Below the pieces are notes generated by a model. That model saw only the letters and a list, made by a program, of their open reading frames with translations. It searched no databases and was not told the DNA's origin. Below are positions 8,569 through 17,451 of a DNA stretch of 26,532 nucleotides, one piece after another. How positions within the stretch are numbered: position 1 is the stretch's first letter; each line of letters opens with the position of its first letter. This DNA is from Triparma columacea. Lineage: Eukaryota > Sar > Bolidophyceae > Parmales > Triparmaceae. Position numbers and translations under genes: made by a program. The stretch spans positions 7,549 through 34,080 of the forward strand of contig BRYA01000507.1 in assembly GCA_030267965.1 (NCBI GenBank). Direction: 5' to 3'.

Positions 8569-8779
8569 AGGAAAATTGCTATGTGGGGATGTGGGACGAA
8601 AAGGGTGGGTGGTTTGTAGGACACAAAGTAGAAACTAATTGCAGAAGGGGTATTTAGAGGGAGGGAGAGGAGGGGGGAAGGGACGCTTGGGCAATTACGG
8701 GCACAGGAGGGGAGGTTAGAAGGGTTATTAGGCACTAACTGTCCGCACAAATAAATTTCGGACAAATGAAGTGGAACAA
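8569..8779. promoter_or_regulatory. Divergent promoter interval
   Basis: The 211 bp between the methyltransferase ATG (8568, minus) and the dioxygenase ATG (8780, plus) must hold both 5' UTRs and promoters. It is purine-rich on the plus strand (GGGAGGGAGAGGAGGGGGGAAGG around 8651). No specific box was identified. A short out-of-frame ATG at 8766 precedes the dioxygenase start. Confidence 0.4.
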
Positions 8780-10090
8780 ATGGATCTCTCTTCTTCAATC
8801 TTCGGCTCTTCAACCTCTTCATCCTCCTCATTGTCATCTTCTTTATTCGGAAGTACCTCATCAATAAGTGAATCATCCAAACGTGACTGCAATAATTTGT
8901 TTTCTAGCAAAGCAAGCCAGGCCATCGAGGAGAGCAGGGCAAAGGTGGGTGATTAATGCCACATTTCAATCAAAATGCACGCCACACACTAACAAAAATC
9001 CCCAACTCTCCCATACGTTGCCCATATTTCCCATAATAGAGGTTAAAGGAAAATGAGTTGGCCCTTCACCCAGCCACTCCGACAATCACTCACGAAACAG
9101 TAGAAGGCGCGGTAAAGTCAGTCGAACAGCACGGCTTGACCGTGCTTAAAGGAGCCTTCGACTCAAGTACCGTAGAGGCTTTGCTAGAGGCTAGCAAAGA
9201 AATCGAAAAGAAGGTGGTAAAAAAATTAAACGACAGAGGAATTCCCTTCCTTCCCTCGCACTCATGCAGTTCCTACGTTGAGACGCAGTTTGACGAGGTC
9301 GCAGTTAGGTCTCCGGCTAGGATAGATATCCGGAGAATCCCTGACAGGTTCACAGACTTCCTTTTGTCCTCCTCCTTGAATTCCCTAGTTACAGGTGAGG
9401 CGATGGAGGTTTTGAACGTCGAAACGCCGGCATTGGTTTGAAGTGATGGAGGTTTTGAACGACGAAACGCCGGCATTGAATCTTATCTACTAACGCCCCT
9501 CACCCCGGCATTGAATCTTATCTACTACTAACGCCCCCCACCCCGGCATTGAATCTCATCTACTACTAACGCCCCCCACCCTCCACCCACAACACACAGG
9601 CCTACTAGGCCCTACCCACACCCTAACCTATGCAGGCTTGATACACTCTCTCCCAACCTCCACAACCCAGCCCTGGCATCAAGATGGCCTCCCTCTCTTC
9701 CCCTCCTCCTCCCCCTCTAGCCCCCTGAGCTCCCTCCCGTCGTATTCCCTGAATGTCTTCATCCCCCTCCACGCCGTCACCCCCTCCCTCGGTCCCACCG
9801 AGTTCATCCCCGGCACCCACACCGGTGACCTCTCCACAGCCGCCAACGCCAACCCCTCAAAAGTGGCTTCCACAACCGGCGTGATATCCCCCCTCCCCCT
9901 CCCCGGTGATGTCTTGGTCTACGACTACCGCACTATCCACCGAGGAACGGCCAACACCACCCACAAGGCGGCGGGGGGAGGGGGGGGGGAGACGAGACAC
10001 ATGCTTTACCTAATGTATAGTAGGCCGTGGTTCAAGGAGCACTTCAACTTCGGGGAGGAAAAACTCTTTGGGGAGGGCGAGGACTTTTGA
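8780..10090 (+). CDS. Phytanoyl-CoA dioxygenase (PhyH) family enzyme, 3 exons
   Basis: Exons 8780-8944, 9040-9394 and 9600-10090 give 336 residues. An acceptor at 9057 instead of 9039 would shorten exon 2 by six codons in the same frame. The N-terminus is Ser-rich (MDLSSSIFGSSTSSSSSLSS). The fold is a PhyH-type Fe(II)/2-oxoglutarate dioxygenase: EQHGLTVLKGAFDSSTVEAL near the start of the domain, the metal-binding HxD in PWHQDGLP (His200, Asp202), the distal His in DYRTIHRGTANTT (His287), and Arg306 in ETRHMLYLMYSRPWF for 2-oxoglutarate. Family members hydroxylate lipids, halogenated or secondary metabolites; the substrate is not evident, and no clear peroxisomal C-terminal tripeptide is present (ends GEDF). 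A Gly run lies between His287 and Arg306. Its stop is only 47 bp from the convergent stop of the next gene. Confidence 0.93.
9402..9582. repeat. Nested tandem repeats inside an intron
   Basis: Second intron of the dioxygenase gene. A 34-base unit (GATGGAGGTTTTGAACG…GCCGGCATTG) is present at 9402-9435 and 9445-9478 with one mismatch. It is followed by about three copies of a 36-38-base unit, CCCCGGCATTGAATCTTATC…TAACGCCCCCCA. The two repeat families share the CCGGCATTG core, so they probably arose from each other by slippage. Confidence 0.85.
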
Positions 10091-10137
10091 AACATTTAAA
10101 ACCAAGGTTTTTCACATTGAGAGAAGACAACAAATTA

Positions 10138-12765
10138 TCAAACTTCTGCCAAGGGTTGACCTTCAACTTTCCCCCCTCCCCCCTCCCTCTCCCCTCCATT
10201 GTTCTTCCTTGCCAATTTCCTCCTGTCAGCTCTCCTCTTTGTCGCCTTCGCCCTCTTTTCCGCTCTCTTCTCAGCCGCCTCTTTGGCCTTTTCGTCGTCC
10301 TGCTGCTGCTCTCCCTGCTGCTGCTTTGGGGGATTAGTTGATTTCTTGGGCTTTGGCTTGGGCTTGGGTTTCGGGGCCTTCGGGGCCGCCTTGGGTTTCG
10401 GGGCCGCCTTGGGTTTCGGGGCCGCCTTGGGTTTCGGAGCCACCTTCTTCTCCTTCGGTTTTTTCGGGGGTCGTGTCTTCGCCGCCGGCTTCCTCTTTCC
10501 GTTCTTCCCGTCCCTCCCGTTAAAGTCGTTCTTGGAGCTCTCGTAGAGTCTCCCCCACCCCTCCACACCCGAGACGACTAGCGTAGCGTCCTCCAGCTCC
10601 TCCCGAAGCACGACGGCCCCAAACTCCCCGATAACCATGCCCAGGTCATGCACGAACACGCTGCCGATGGCCTCGAACGGGTCCTCGACGCAAATTCTCC
10701 AAGCCTTGTTCTTCGGGAATTCAGACTGGGTGAGGAAGGGGGTTAGCATTAAGGCCATAAAAGCGTCAAAGGTAAAAATAGCCCCCTCTCACCTTCTTCA
10801 ACCCCTTCTCCCCCCTCCCGCCTACTCTAATGCTAACGACCCCCTGCCTGACGTTGAACTCCTCCGAATAGTACCTGAAGAACCCCTTTACCAGCTTCCC
10901 CAGTGTCCACCTCGCGTCGTCCTCCCCCTTAACCCAGCTCTTCCGAGCCTCCTCGGCCGTCGCGAACCGGACGTCCAGCCCATTTATCATCCTCACGTTT
11001 TCCATCGCGTATTTGTTTTTGTCCTGAAGGTTGGGCACAATCCCGACCATCTGGCAGTAGTATATCACCATGTTCATCCAGCAATAGCTAGGGGTGGTGG
11101 GGGGTGGGGGGTGGGGGCGGAGGTTGGGTGGGTAAGCGTCTCGCTTCTGAGAGGGCTACATTATCGTGCTGGACCTAAAGCACACAGAAAAGGTGCCTTC
11201 CTCTTCGTTAGAAATCCCGTCGCTCTAACCCCCCCCTCCCTCTCCTCACCTGCTCGGTGTCCCGTTCGGCGCGTCTCCAATCCTCTTCGCCTTTATGAAT
11301 AGCTTCACAGCCATCATGAGCCTCCTGCATCTCACGTCGAACCTCGCGTACTCCCTAAGGAGAAACGAGTTCCTGACGGCTATCTCGTTGTTGAAGCACA
11401 CGTCGCCGTGGAGCTCTCCGGTGGGGGAGTTCGGGTTACCGGCTGCAGGGTCCACGCACTTGACGAGGGGGATCCTGGCGAAGGGGATGGGCTGGATTGA
11501 GGTGAAGTTGGAACGGGTTAGGTCGTCACGGACGCCGTAGACGGCGTGCTTCTGCTTCTTCATGAACTTCCAGGCGGAGGGAAGCGAGGAGGGGCGAGCG
11601 AAAGGGGTTGCGTTTGGCGGTCAGGTTTTGGTTGCGTTGAGGTGTTTGGTTGGGTGCGCGGGGGGAAGGATGGTCATCGCCCGTGCAATGCTCCATTCCC
11701 ATTCGCTCCGTTCTCACCTGCTGCTCCCCCATCATTCCCTCCTTGTACATGGCGCGAGCCCTCTCGAGATCGGGGATGTAGATGCTGAGGTCAACGTCAG
11801 ACTTGTGGGTGGCCATCTCAGCGAGGCCGGACCCGTAAATCGAGACTGAAGCCGGTGGAGGGAAAGGGGTTAAGGGGGAATGTTTTGGTGAGTTAAGATT
11901 TCGTCGTTGAGATATTCTGACTTCGCAGTTGAACGCTCCTGACACTGCTGTTGGGCTTGAGATTAAACCCTTATTCTCACCTGTCGTACCCTTGGTGCGC
12001 CTTGACACCGCCTTCTCGACTTTCTCTCTTAGCCTTCTGGACGCGTCGACCAGACCTTGCGCTAAGTCGAACTCAGTCTCAACGATTTTGAGGATGAACT
12101 CCTCGTCCTCTTCTCTGACATCCTCCCGAAGGATCTCACTGGCGTGGGCTTCGGGGGTGAAGGTGGCCTGCCTCCTGGACCTCTCGATCAGCCGATTCAG
12201 GCCCGCGATCCTCTCAGACACCAGCGCCCTCTGGTTACGAGTTAGCGGGCGGTGGAACATTGGGCCTTCCTGCTCCGCGAGGTCAGGGATCCCCATGATG
12301 TCCTCAAGGACTGGCACGGCTTCCGAGAGGAACAGAGAGGCATCAGAATCGGAGGACACGTCAAGGTTGTTGAAGAAACCCTCAACTGCACGCCAGACGT
12401 GGGTGCCTCGAGCCCGGTCGGAGGTCTCTGAAGAGTCACTCTTGGGAAAGTAGAAGGTGTTGAGTCCTGATTTGTAGTTTAATAGGTGTAGGTTCACGTT
12501 GGTATGGTTGGGGGAGTAGGAGAACTTTGGGGGAGTAGGAGAAGATATCGTGAGATTAGTAAGATCTAAAGATGTGGTATCAGGAGGGGGAGGAGGGAGT
12601 ATGGGGGAGTCAGAGTCGTCGCCCATTTCCGCCCATGTGACTGTCTCATTTTCTGGGTACGTTTGGAGAATGTTATAGGGGTGAGAGTAAGAAGAAGGGC
12701 ATAAATTCGAGGGGAGGTGTGATGTGGGGCGATGTCTCACCTTTTAAGTTTGTGCGAGATTCCAT
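10138..12765 (-). CDS. Non-canonical poly(A)/uridylyl transferase, 6 exons
   Basis: Minus-strand exons 12741-12765, 11981-12652, 11718-11845, 11250-11566, 10793-11087 and 10138-10725 give 674 residues. All five donors are GTGAG and all phases agree. The tiny first exon encodes MESRTNLK. The DNA-polymerase-beta-type nucleotidyltransferase core has Gly237-Ser238 and Asp249/Asp251 (SIYGSGLAEMATHKSDVDLS), then ARIPLVKCVD and the third carboxylate Asp330 (GDVCFNNEIAVRNSFLLREY). The central and PAP-associated parts follow: CWMNMVIYYCQMVGIVPNLQ and RICVEDPFEAIGS (about 489-501). This is the Trf4/Cid1/TUTase arrangement. Such enzymes add A or U tails to RNA in nuclear surveillance or cytoplasmic decay; A versus U specificity is not decided here. 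The C-terminal ~130 residues are basic, with Pro-Lys-Ala repeats, probably for RNA or nucleolar binding. Confidence 0.93.
10340..10480. repeat. Coding repeat for Pro-Lys-Ala tail
   Basis: Within the last exon of the nucleotidyltransferase, tandem copies of a unit near GGGGCCGCCTTGGGTTTC (plus-strand reading) encode three Ala-Pro-Lys-Pro-Lys-Ala units, followed by a Pro-Lys run. The same DNA gives Gly/Phe-rich open frames on the other strand; these are shadows. Confidence 0.8.
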
Positions 12766-12813
12766 TTTTGCATCATTTTGGGGATCCTTTTTGGAGCAAT
12801 TGCTTCTTTCACA
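12766..12813. promoter_or_regulatory. 48-bp bidirectional start interval
   Basis: Only 48 bp separate the proposed ATG of the nucleotidyltransferase (12765, minus) from that of the VAT-1-like oxidoreductase (12814, plus). The interval is T-rich on the plus strand (GGGGATCCTTTTTGGAGC) and has no clear TATA box. If both starts are right, the two promoters overlap each other or the opposite 5' ends. Confidence 0.5.
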
Positions 12814-14512
12814 ATGAGGAACGGTCACTTAGATCGCACCGTTATTGTAACGGTTGGAACCACTGCTGCTGTTGCTATTTCTATTGCTTTAATTAGCACT
12901 GATGACGTCTTGAAGAAGTAAGGCACCATCTCTTCCCCGACCCAATCTCAATAGGTCCTCCAGAGCAGCAAGCCACTCTTCGAAATCTGTGTCGTTCAGC
13001 GCGGCAATCTCTCTGTTGTACAGGCGGTCATCATTCGTATTGTCTTTTTGTCGCAGTCTTTCACTCCCTTCTTACCCCACTACCCTGCTTCAGCCAACTC
13101 ATCGCAGTCTCACAGACAGTAACAGCTTGGTTCAAGCACGATATCTTAGGCCGTCCCATCCCCTCCCCACCTTCGAAGCCCCCCCAAACTGGAGACAAAT
13201 TGGCGCTCGAGATAGTCTCCCCTGGGGGCGTAGAGCAGCTCCGTCTCATCCCTGTCCCCCCCGGTGCAACCACCACTGGCTACAACGTAGCCCGCCGGAC
13301 CAAGCTCCTATTCTCCACCTCTCGCAAGGACATTGTGAAGGTGAATGTATCTCATTTTTCCGTAAACTTTGCAGACATCTGCATCAGGCAGGGGCTGTAC
13401 GAGTCTGCAATCAGGAACGTCGGGTACCCCATCGTGCCGGGCTTCGACATTTCAGGCGTCGTGTCCTCTGTGCCCCCTGGGTGCAAGGATTTCAAGGTCG
13501 GGGACGAAGTATACGGGGCAACGCTATTCGGCGGTTACAGCCAGGTGGTGGGAGTCCCTGCGAACCAACTCCGAAAGATCCCCAAAGGTGTTACCCCAGC
13601 CGGTGCCGCCAGCCTGCCCGCCGTGTCCCTCACTGCGATCCACGCTCTGGTCATCGCAGGTTTTCCTCCCCTGGGCATGAGCAAGATGAAGCTGGGTACG
13701 AACCGCACCGTCCTCGTGCACTCAGCCTCCGGGGGCGTCGGGGGTATGCTGGTCCAGTTCGCTAAGAAGTGCGGCGCCGAGAGGGTCGTGGGCGTGGTGG
13801 GTAGGAAGGAGAAGGTGGAGTATTGCAAGGGTCTGGGGTGCGATGTTGTGGTCTGCAAGGAGGGGAAGAGCAAGGCGGAGTGGTGGAAGGAAGTGGAGGA
13901 AGGGAACGAGGGAAGGGGGTTCCAGGCAGGTGGGTTAGGGGAGCGGGGAGCGAAGCGACGAGAGAATAAGAATCGAGGAAAGGGTTGGAGTTGAACGTGG
14001 ATGAGGGAACCCTAACCCCGACAACCATGCGTATTATATATGTTATTTACATGAGCTCACACCTTCCATCGTCGCTCCGCTCCGCTTCTCCTCGCCCCCC
14101 CAACCCCTCCCACACAGTATTCGATGCCAACGGAGTGGAGACTATAAAATCAAGCTACGACCACCTCGACATGACTGGCCGTCTTGTGGTTTACGGATTT
14201 CACACCAACATGACGCACTCGACATCCCTCAACCCAATATCGTGGCTCAAGATGCTCTGGGGTGCCATGAGGATGCCGAGCTTTGACGCGATGATGATGT
14301 GCTTAGACAGCAGGGGGTTGCTTGGGTTCAACTTGAGCTTCTTCGAGAACGAGACGGACCTCATCGGGCAGTACTTTGACGTGCTGAACGGGTGGATTGA
14401 GGAGGGGATCAAGATACCGAAAATCAACTTGTTCGATATGACGGAGGTCGGAAAGGCGCACGAACTCATTCAGAGCGGGAAGAGTAAGGGGAAGATCGTG
14501 ATCAGGACGTAA
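12814..14512 (+). CDS. VAT-1-like zinc-less quinone oxidoreductase, 4 exons
   Basis: Exons 12814-12917, 12969-13036, 13108-13929 and 14118-14512 give 462 residues. The last two exons are secure; the first two rest on splice sites and phase (exon 2 could start at 12966). The core belongs to the medium-chain dehydrogenase/reductase superfamily: a GroES-like part (FSVNFADICIRQGLY … PIVPGFDISGVV … FKVGDEVYG) and a Rossmann part with HSASGGVGGMLVQFAKKCGA for NADP(H). The C-terminal exon (VETIKSSYDHLDMTGRLVVYGF … LLGFNLSFF … GKAHELIQSGKSKGKIV) matches the VAT-1/zeta-crystallin subfamily, which reduces quinones or enones without zinc. The proposed N-terminus has a hydrophobic span (TVIVTVGTTAAVAISIALIS), so the enzyme may be membrane-anchored. 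No zinc-ligand Cys cluster was seen. Confidence 0.9.
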
Positions 14513-14701
14513 TAATAGTCTGCCAGTCTATTTTTTGTGAAATAATTCGGCAATCGTTGTTTACAGCAGAAAATGAAAATCGCGCTCGTGTGTGACGTTG
14601 CCCTAACAGTGCAGTTCTTGTTGTGTTGTGTGTGTTAAACTTGCTTGACCTCCCCCCCCCTCCATCCCCTCCATCTCCGTCCCTTCCCGACTCACTCCTC
14701 G

Positions 14702-15707
14702 TCAGTTCATGAGGAAGGATCTCTCGAGAGAGATCTTCAGGCTCTCGAGGTCTGTATTGCTGAGATTCAACTCCTTCAGGCCGTTCCTCCTGGCAGTCTT
14801 GGACTTTTCTTCGGGGACGAAATCGACGCTTTCCTTGTTAACAACGGGGGGGGAGAGGCGAGTGCCCTTGGGGACTACGAGGTAGTTGATCTGGCCGGTG
14901 GAACAGAAAGCCTTGACGTCGTTGAACTGCAGTGGGTGAAGTGAAAGGGCAAGAGGATTGATTGGGTGAGAACAAAATCAGGCAGGACACTTACTTCAGC
15001 AAAGCAAAGCACCCCTCGTCTCGTCTCACCTTGACTTTCTCAGCCATGGGCTCGAAGAATCCCTGAGCGCGGAGTACAAGGGAGAAGCGGACGCAATCCT
15101 CCTTGGCCTCAAACGCGAGGAGGAAGTTTTGGCCTGAGTTGGGAGGGACCTCAATGGTGTGGATGCCCTCTGAGTCGGAGTTGGGGTTGAACAGGATGCA
15201 GAAGCACTGCGAGGGGGTGGTGGTGGTGGTGGTGGTGGTGGTGGTGGTTGGAATGGGTTGATTATGGCGGAGGAGGAGGGGGTGTCAAGGCTTTCATGGA
15301 CGCCTCCACACCCTTGAACTTACCTCACTCATCTTTGCTTCAACATTCTGTCTATCGCGACATTTCTCCACACGATCGAGCAGATAATCGAATCCTCCCC
15401 TCGAAAGTCCAGGTTCAAGAACGTGAAGGAGATCTTCAGAGTCAAAACCAGAGGTCTGCATGGCAAGACTAACACCTGAGGCAATGTGAGAGGCACTTCC
15501 AGGGATTCCACGAGTCCTGTGAAGGTTTTTATCTCCTCTTCCAACACTTCTACGGTACTTAGAAGGGTTTCGTGACGTAATGAGGTTAGGAACAGTATTA
15601 AATGGCACAAATTGTGAGACCCGAGAATTCACAGTAAAAGCACTAGATTTCACACAAAGGAGAGCCATCGCGACGAATAGCACAACATCGCGCAACACAG
15701 TTGGCAT
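14702..15707 (-). CDS. Plastid-targeted DUF3110 protein, 3 exons
   Basis: Minus-strand exons 15324-15707, 15030-15206 and 14702-14926, all phase 0, give 261 residues. The N-terminus has a signal peptide (LFVAMALLCVKSSA) and then Phe24, a Ser-Ser-Ala/Phe cleavage context as in plastid precursors of red-lineage secondary plastids, followed by an Arg/Ser-rich transit-like stretch. Exon 2 encodes CFCILFNPNSDSEGIHTIEV, then NFLLAFEAKEDCVRFSLVLR and AQGFFEPMAEKVK. This is the pattern of DUF3110 (…LLFN…EGIHT…VLMFE…DA.R…LL.AQ.F…), found in cyanobacteria and plastid lineages with unknown biochemical role. Exon 3 gives FNDVKAFCSTGQINYLVVPK, also family-like, and a Leu/Ser-rich tail ending MN. The gene ends 189 bp from the convergent VAT-1-like stop. 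Confidence 0.92.
15216..15248. repeat. (GGT)n microsatellite
   Basis: About eleven GGT triplets (ACC on the coding strand) within the first intron of the DUF3110 gene, ten bases upstream of its 3' splice site on the minus strand, so they form part of the polypyrimidine tract. Confidence 0.95.
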
Positions 15708-16136
15708 AGGGTAAGCGAGAGAAGGGGGGCTTTGTTGACGTAGTGAGGATTTAAGAGTTGGGAACTTTTGCTGATCTGGTCGAAAAGAATTCTAAGAGTG
15801 CTCTGGAACGTTAGAAAAGTCTTCTGGAACAAATTAATCTCAGACGCACAGCACAAGCCCAAAAAGTCAAGGAAATTGGGCGACGGGTTGGCTGGTGTAG
15901 GGGTCACGTGGTGGGCGCGGCGTTTCTCCGCCTTTCGTTCGATAAATGAAAATCATTTTGGAATGTCAAACTCTTCATTTTATGTCCATTTTCCCCTTCC
16001 CTCTCATATCTTTTAGTGTTCGCTCTTAGGTAACGAGTGTTCCCCTAAAAAAAGCGTCTAGCTCTCATCATCAGCACCTATGGTTGGCACCAGAAGTTGG
16101 CACCAACGGTCGGCATCAAGTGAATGCTCTTGATAT
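15708..16136. other. Intergenic stretch, 429 bp
   Basis: It lies between the start of the DUF3110 gene and the stop of the secreted-protein gene, both on the minus strand. It holds the DUF3110 promoter and the other gene's 3' end. A small direct repeat of GTTGGCACCA occurs near 16084-16106. The open frame at 15768-16016 starts at CTG and has no family features. No RNA gene recognised. Confidence 0.6.
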
Positions 16137-16921
16137 TTACGCGCAAGCATCAGGGTCAAGCTCCAGCGTCGTGTCAAGGAACGTCACGGGACACTTGTCT
16201 GGGTAGTAATCAGAGCACAGGTTCTGGTACCCGAGAATGGTGACGCCGAGGTCGAACCCGAACGTCATCTGCAGAGCTTCCAGGTCGCCCGAGATGGTGT
16301 AAGAAAGAAGGACCTCAGCGTCACCGACAGCGGGCACTCCAACCATGATACCAGTGGGAGCTACCCCGGAATCCCCGGACGCAAAAGACTCTGAGAATTC
16401 AATGCCGTTGGCATCGACGAGATCGAAGGAAATGGACGCTGGTTGCTCGCACAAGTTCATCTCCATCGTCAGTTGAACAGTGTCCAAACCCTGCATGTCG
16501 ACAGTGCACTGGAACTTCGCTCCGCCGTCGTTGTCAACGCACTGGCAGAAGTCGGGAGTGAAGTCAGCGAGGGAATCGCAGATTCCGAAACCAGAGCCAG
16601 AGACGGAGGGGACAGCAATCGGACCTGTGGGGAGGGATGAGCGTGTTGGGATGAGCGTGTGGGATGAACGTGTCAAACCGTTGGCGTATGAGCATACTCG
16701 GGTGGCTACAAGAGGTAACTGACCCACAAGATGTGGTGAAGAGCCGTGGGATACAGTGGGGAGGGCTAAATTTGCTTGAGAACAAAAAGATCCGAAAAGA
16801 TCGACTTACCTGTTGAGTTGGAAAAGCCTGGGGGCAGGATCGCCAACAGATCCTCAAAATGGGGGGGGGCGGCGGCCTGGGTGGAAATAGCAAGCATAGC
16901 AGCAAGAGCGAACGACTTCAT
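16137..16921 (-). CDS. Secreted Cys-containing protein, 2 exons
   Basis: Minus-strand exons 16810-16921 and 16137-16624, joined through GTAAGT/CCCCACAG in phase 1, give 199 residues. The ATG at 16921 starts a clean signal peptide (MKSFALAAMLAISTQAAA). An in-frame ATG further upstream (16996) would bury it behind a polar extension, so the later one is preferred. The mature protein has Cys pairs spread through GFGICDSLADFTPDFCQCVD, FQCTVDMQ, NLCEQPASIS and NLCSDYYPDKCPV, and ends DPDACA, suggesting a disulfide-bonded beta-rich extracellular or luminal domain. It is acidic, with no membrane span beyond the signal. I do not recognise the family; lipid-binding or cell-wall roles would be guesses. 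Confidence 0.85.
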
Positions 16922-17095
16922 GATAGCTTTTATGGGGTAACAGAGCTTTTGTTGTTCTGTCAGAATTGTCGGATTTTGGCCTGACCAATTTCCCATTTTT
17001 AAACACACACATAATACGCCTCACACCTTATCCCAGTGATCTCCACCGAGTCGACGAGTTTATAAACGCAACGAACCTAAAGCAAGTTAGCGCTA

Positions 17096-17433
17096 ATGCT
17101 AACTGAAGATCCCAGTCAGCCCCTCCTAGTTAAAGCAGCACACGATCTCAATTTTGTTGTAAGTCTAAATCCATCACTTTCCAAGACTCTTGAGGATACA
17201 ACGAAGCGGTTAGAGAAGGTGAGGTTTTACATGTCCACGAATGTCTCATAATCTCCCCATAATCTTGCCAAAACTCACATAATTCTCCCATAATTCTCCC
17301 CCTCCTTCTCGCTCCACTCACCTAGCTGCTTGGTTTTGCTGTGTGTGTCGGACTTGGCTGGTGGATAACCGACGGTATCCTCACACAGATCCGTCTCTTT
17401 CGGCTCACGAACTCTAATAACCGTAAAGACTAG
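17096..17433 (+). CDS. 76-residue single-span membrane protein, 2 exons
   Basis: Exons 17096-17218 and 17326-17433. The donor is AAG/GTGAGG, the acceptor is a pyrimidine-rich tract ending CACCTAG, and the junction is phase 0. The protein begins MLTEDPSQPLLVKAAHDLNF, has an amphipathic charged middle (LSKTLEDTTKRLEK), and then exon 2 supplies one membrane segment, LLGFAVCVGLGWWITDGILT, followed by a short basic tail ending NNRKD. The exon boundary falls exactly between the soluble and membrane parts. The size and layout suit a small subunit of a membrane complex (mitochondrial or ER), but I do not recognise it. It ends only 18 bp before the AFG1-type gene start, so the two are tightly packed on the same strand. 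Confidence 0.7.
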
Positions 17434-17451
17434 AAATAGACGAAAAGGAAC

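Noticed and set aside
8728..8925. Minus-strand frame with acidic stretch beginning MAWLALLENKLL
   Set aside because: It is antisense to the first exon of the dioxygenase gene, whose splice phases and family match are strong; the acidic run mirrors the Ser-rich codons of the sense strand.
10044..10568. Long Arg/Pro-rich minus frame and Gly/Phe-rich plus frames near 10200-10560
   Set aside because: They are shadows of the Pro-Lys-Ala repeat in the last exon of the nucleotidyltransferase.
12989..13765. Plus-strand frame running through the oxidoreductase exons
   Set aside because: It begins at GTG, has no family features, and overlaps the conserved oxidoreductase core in another frame.
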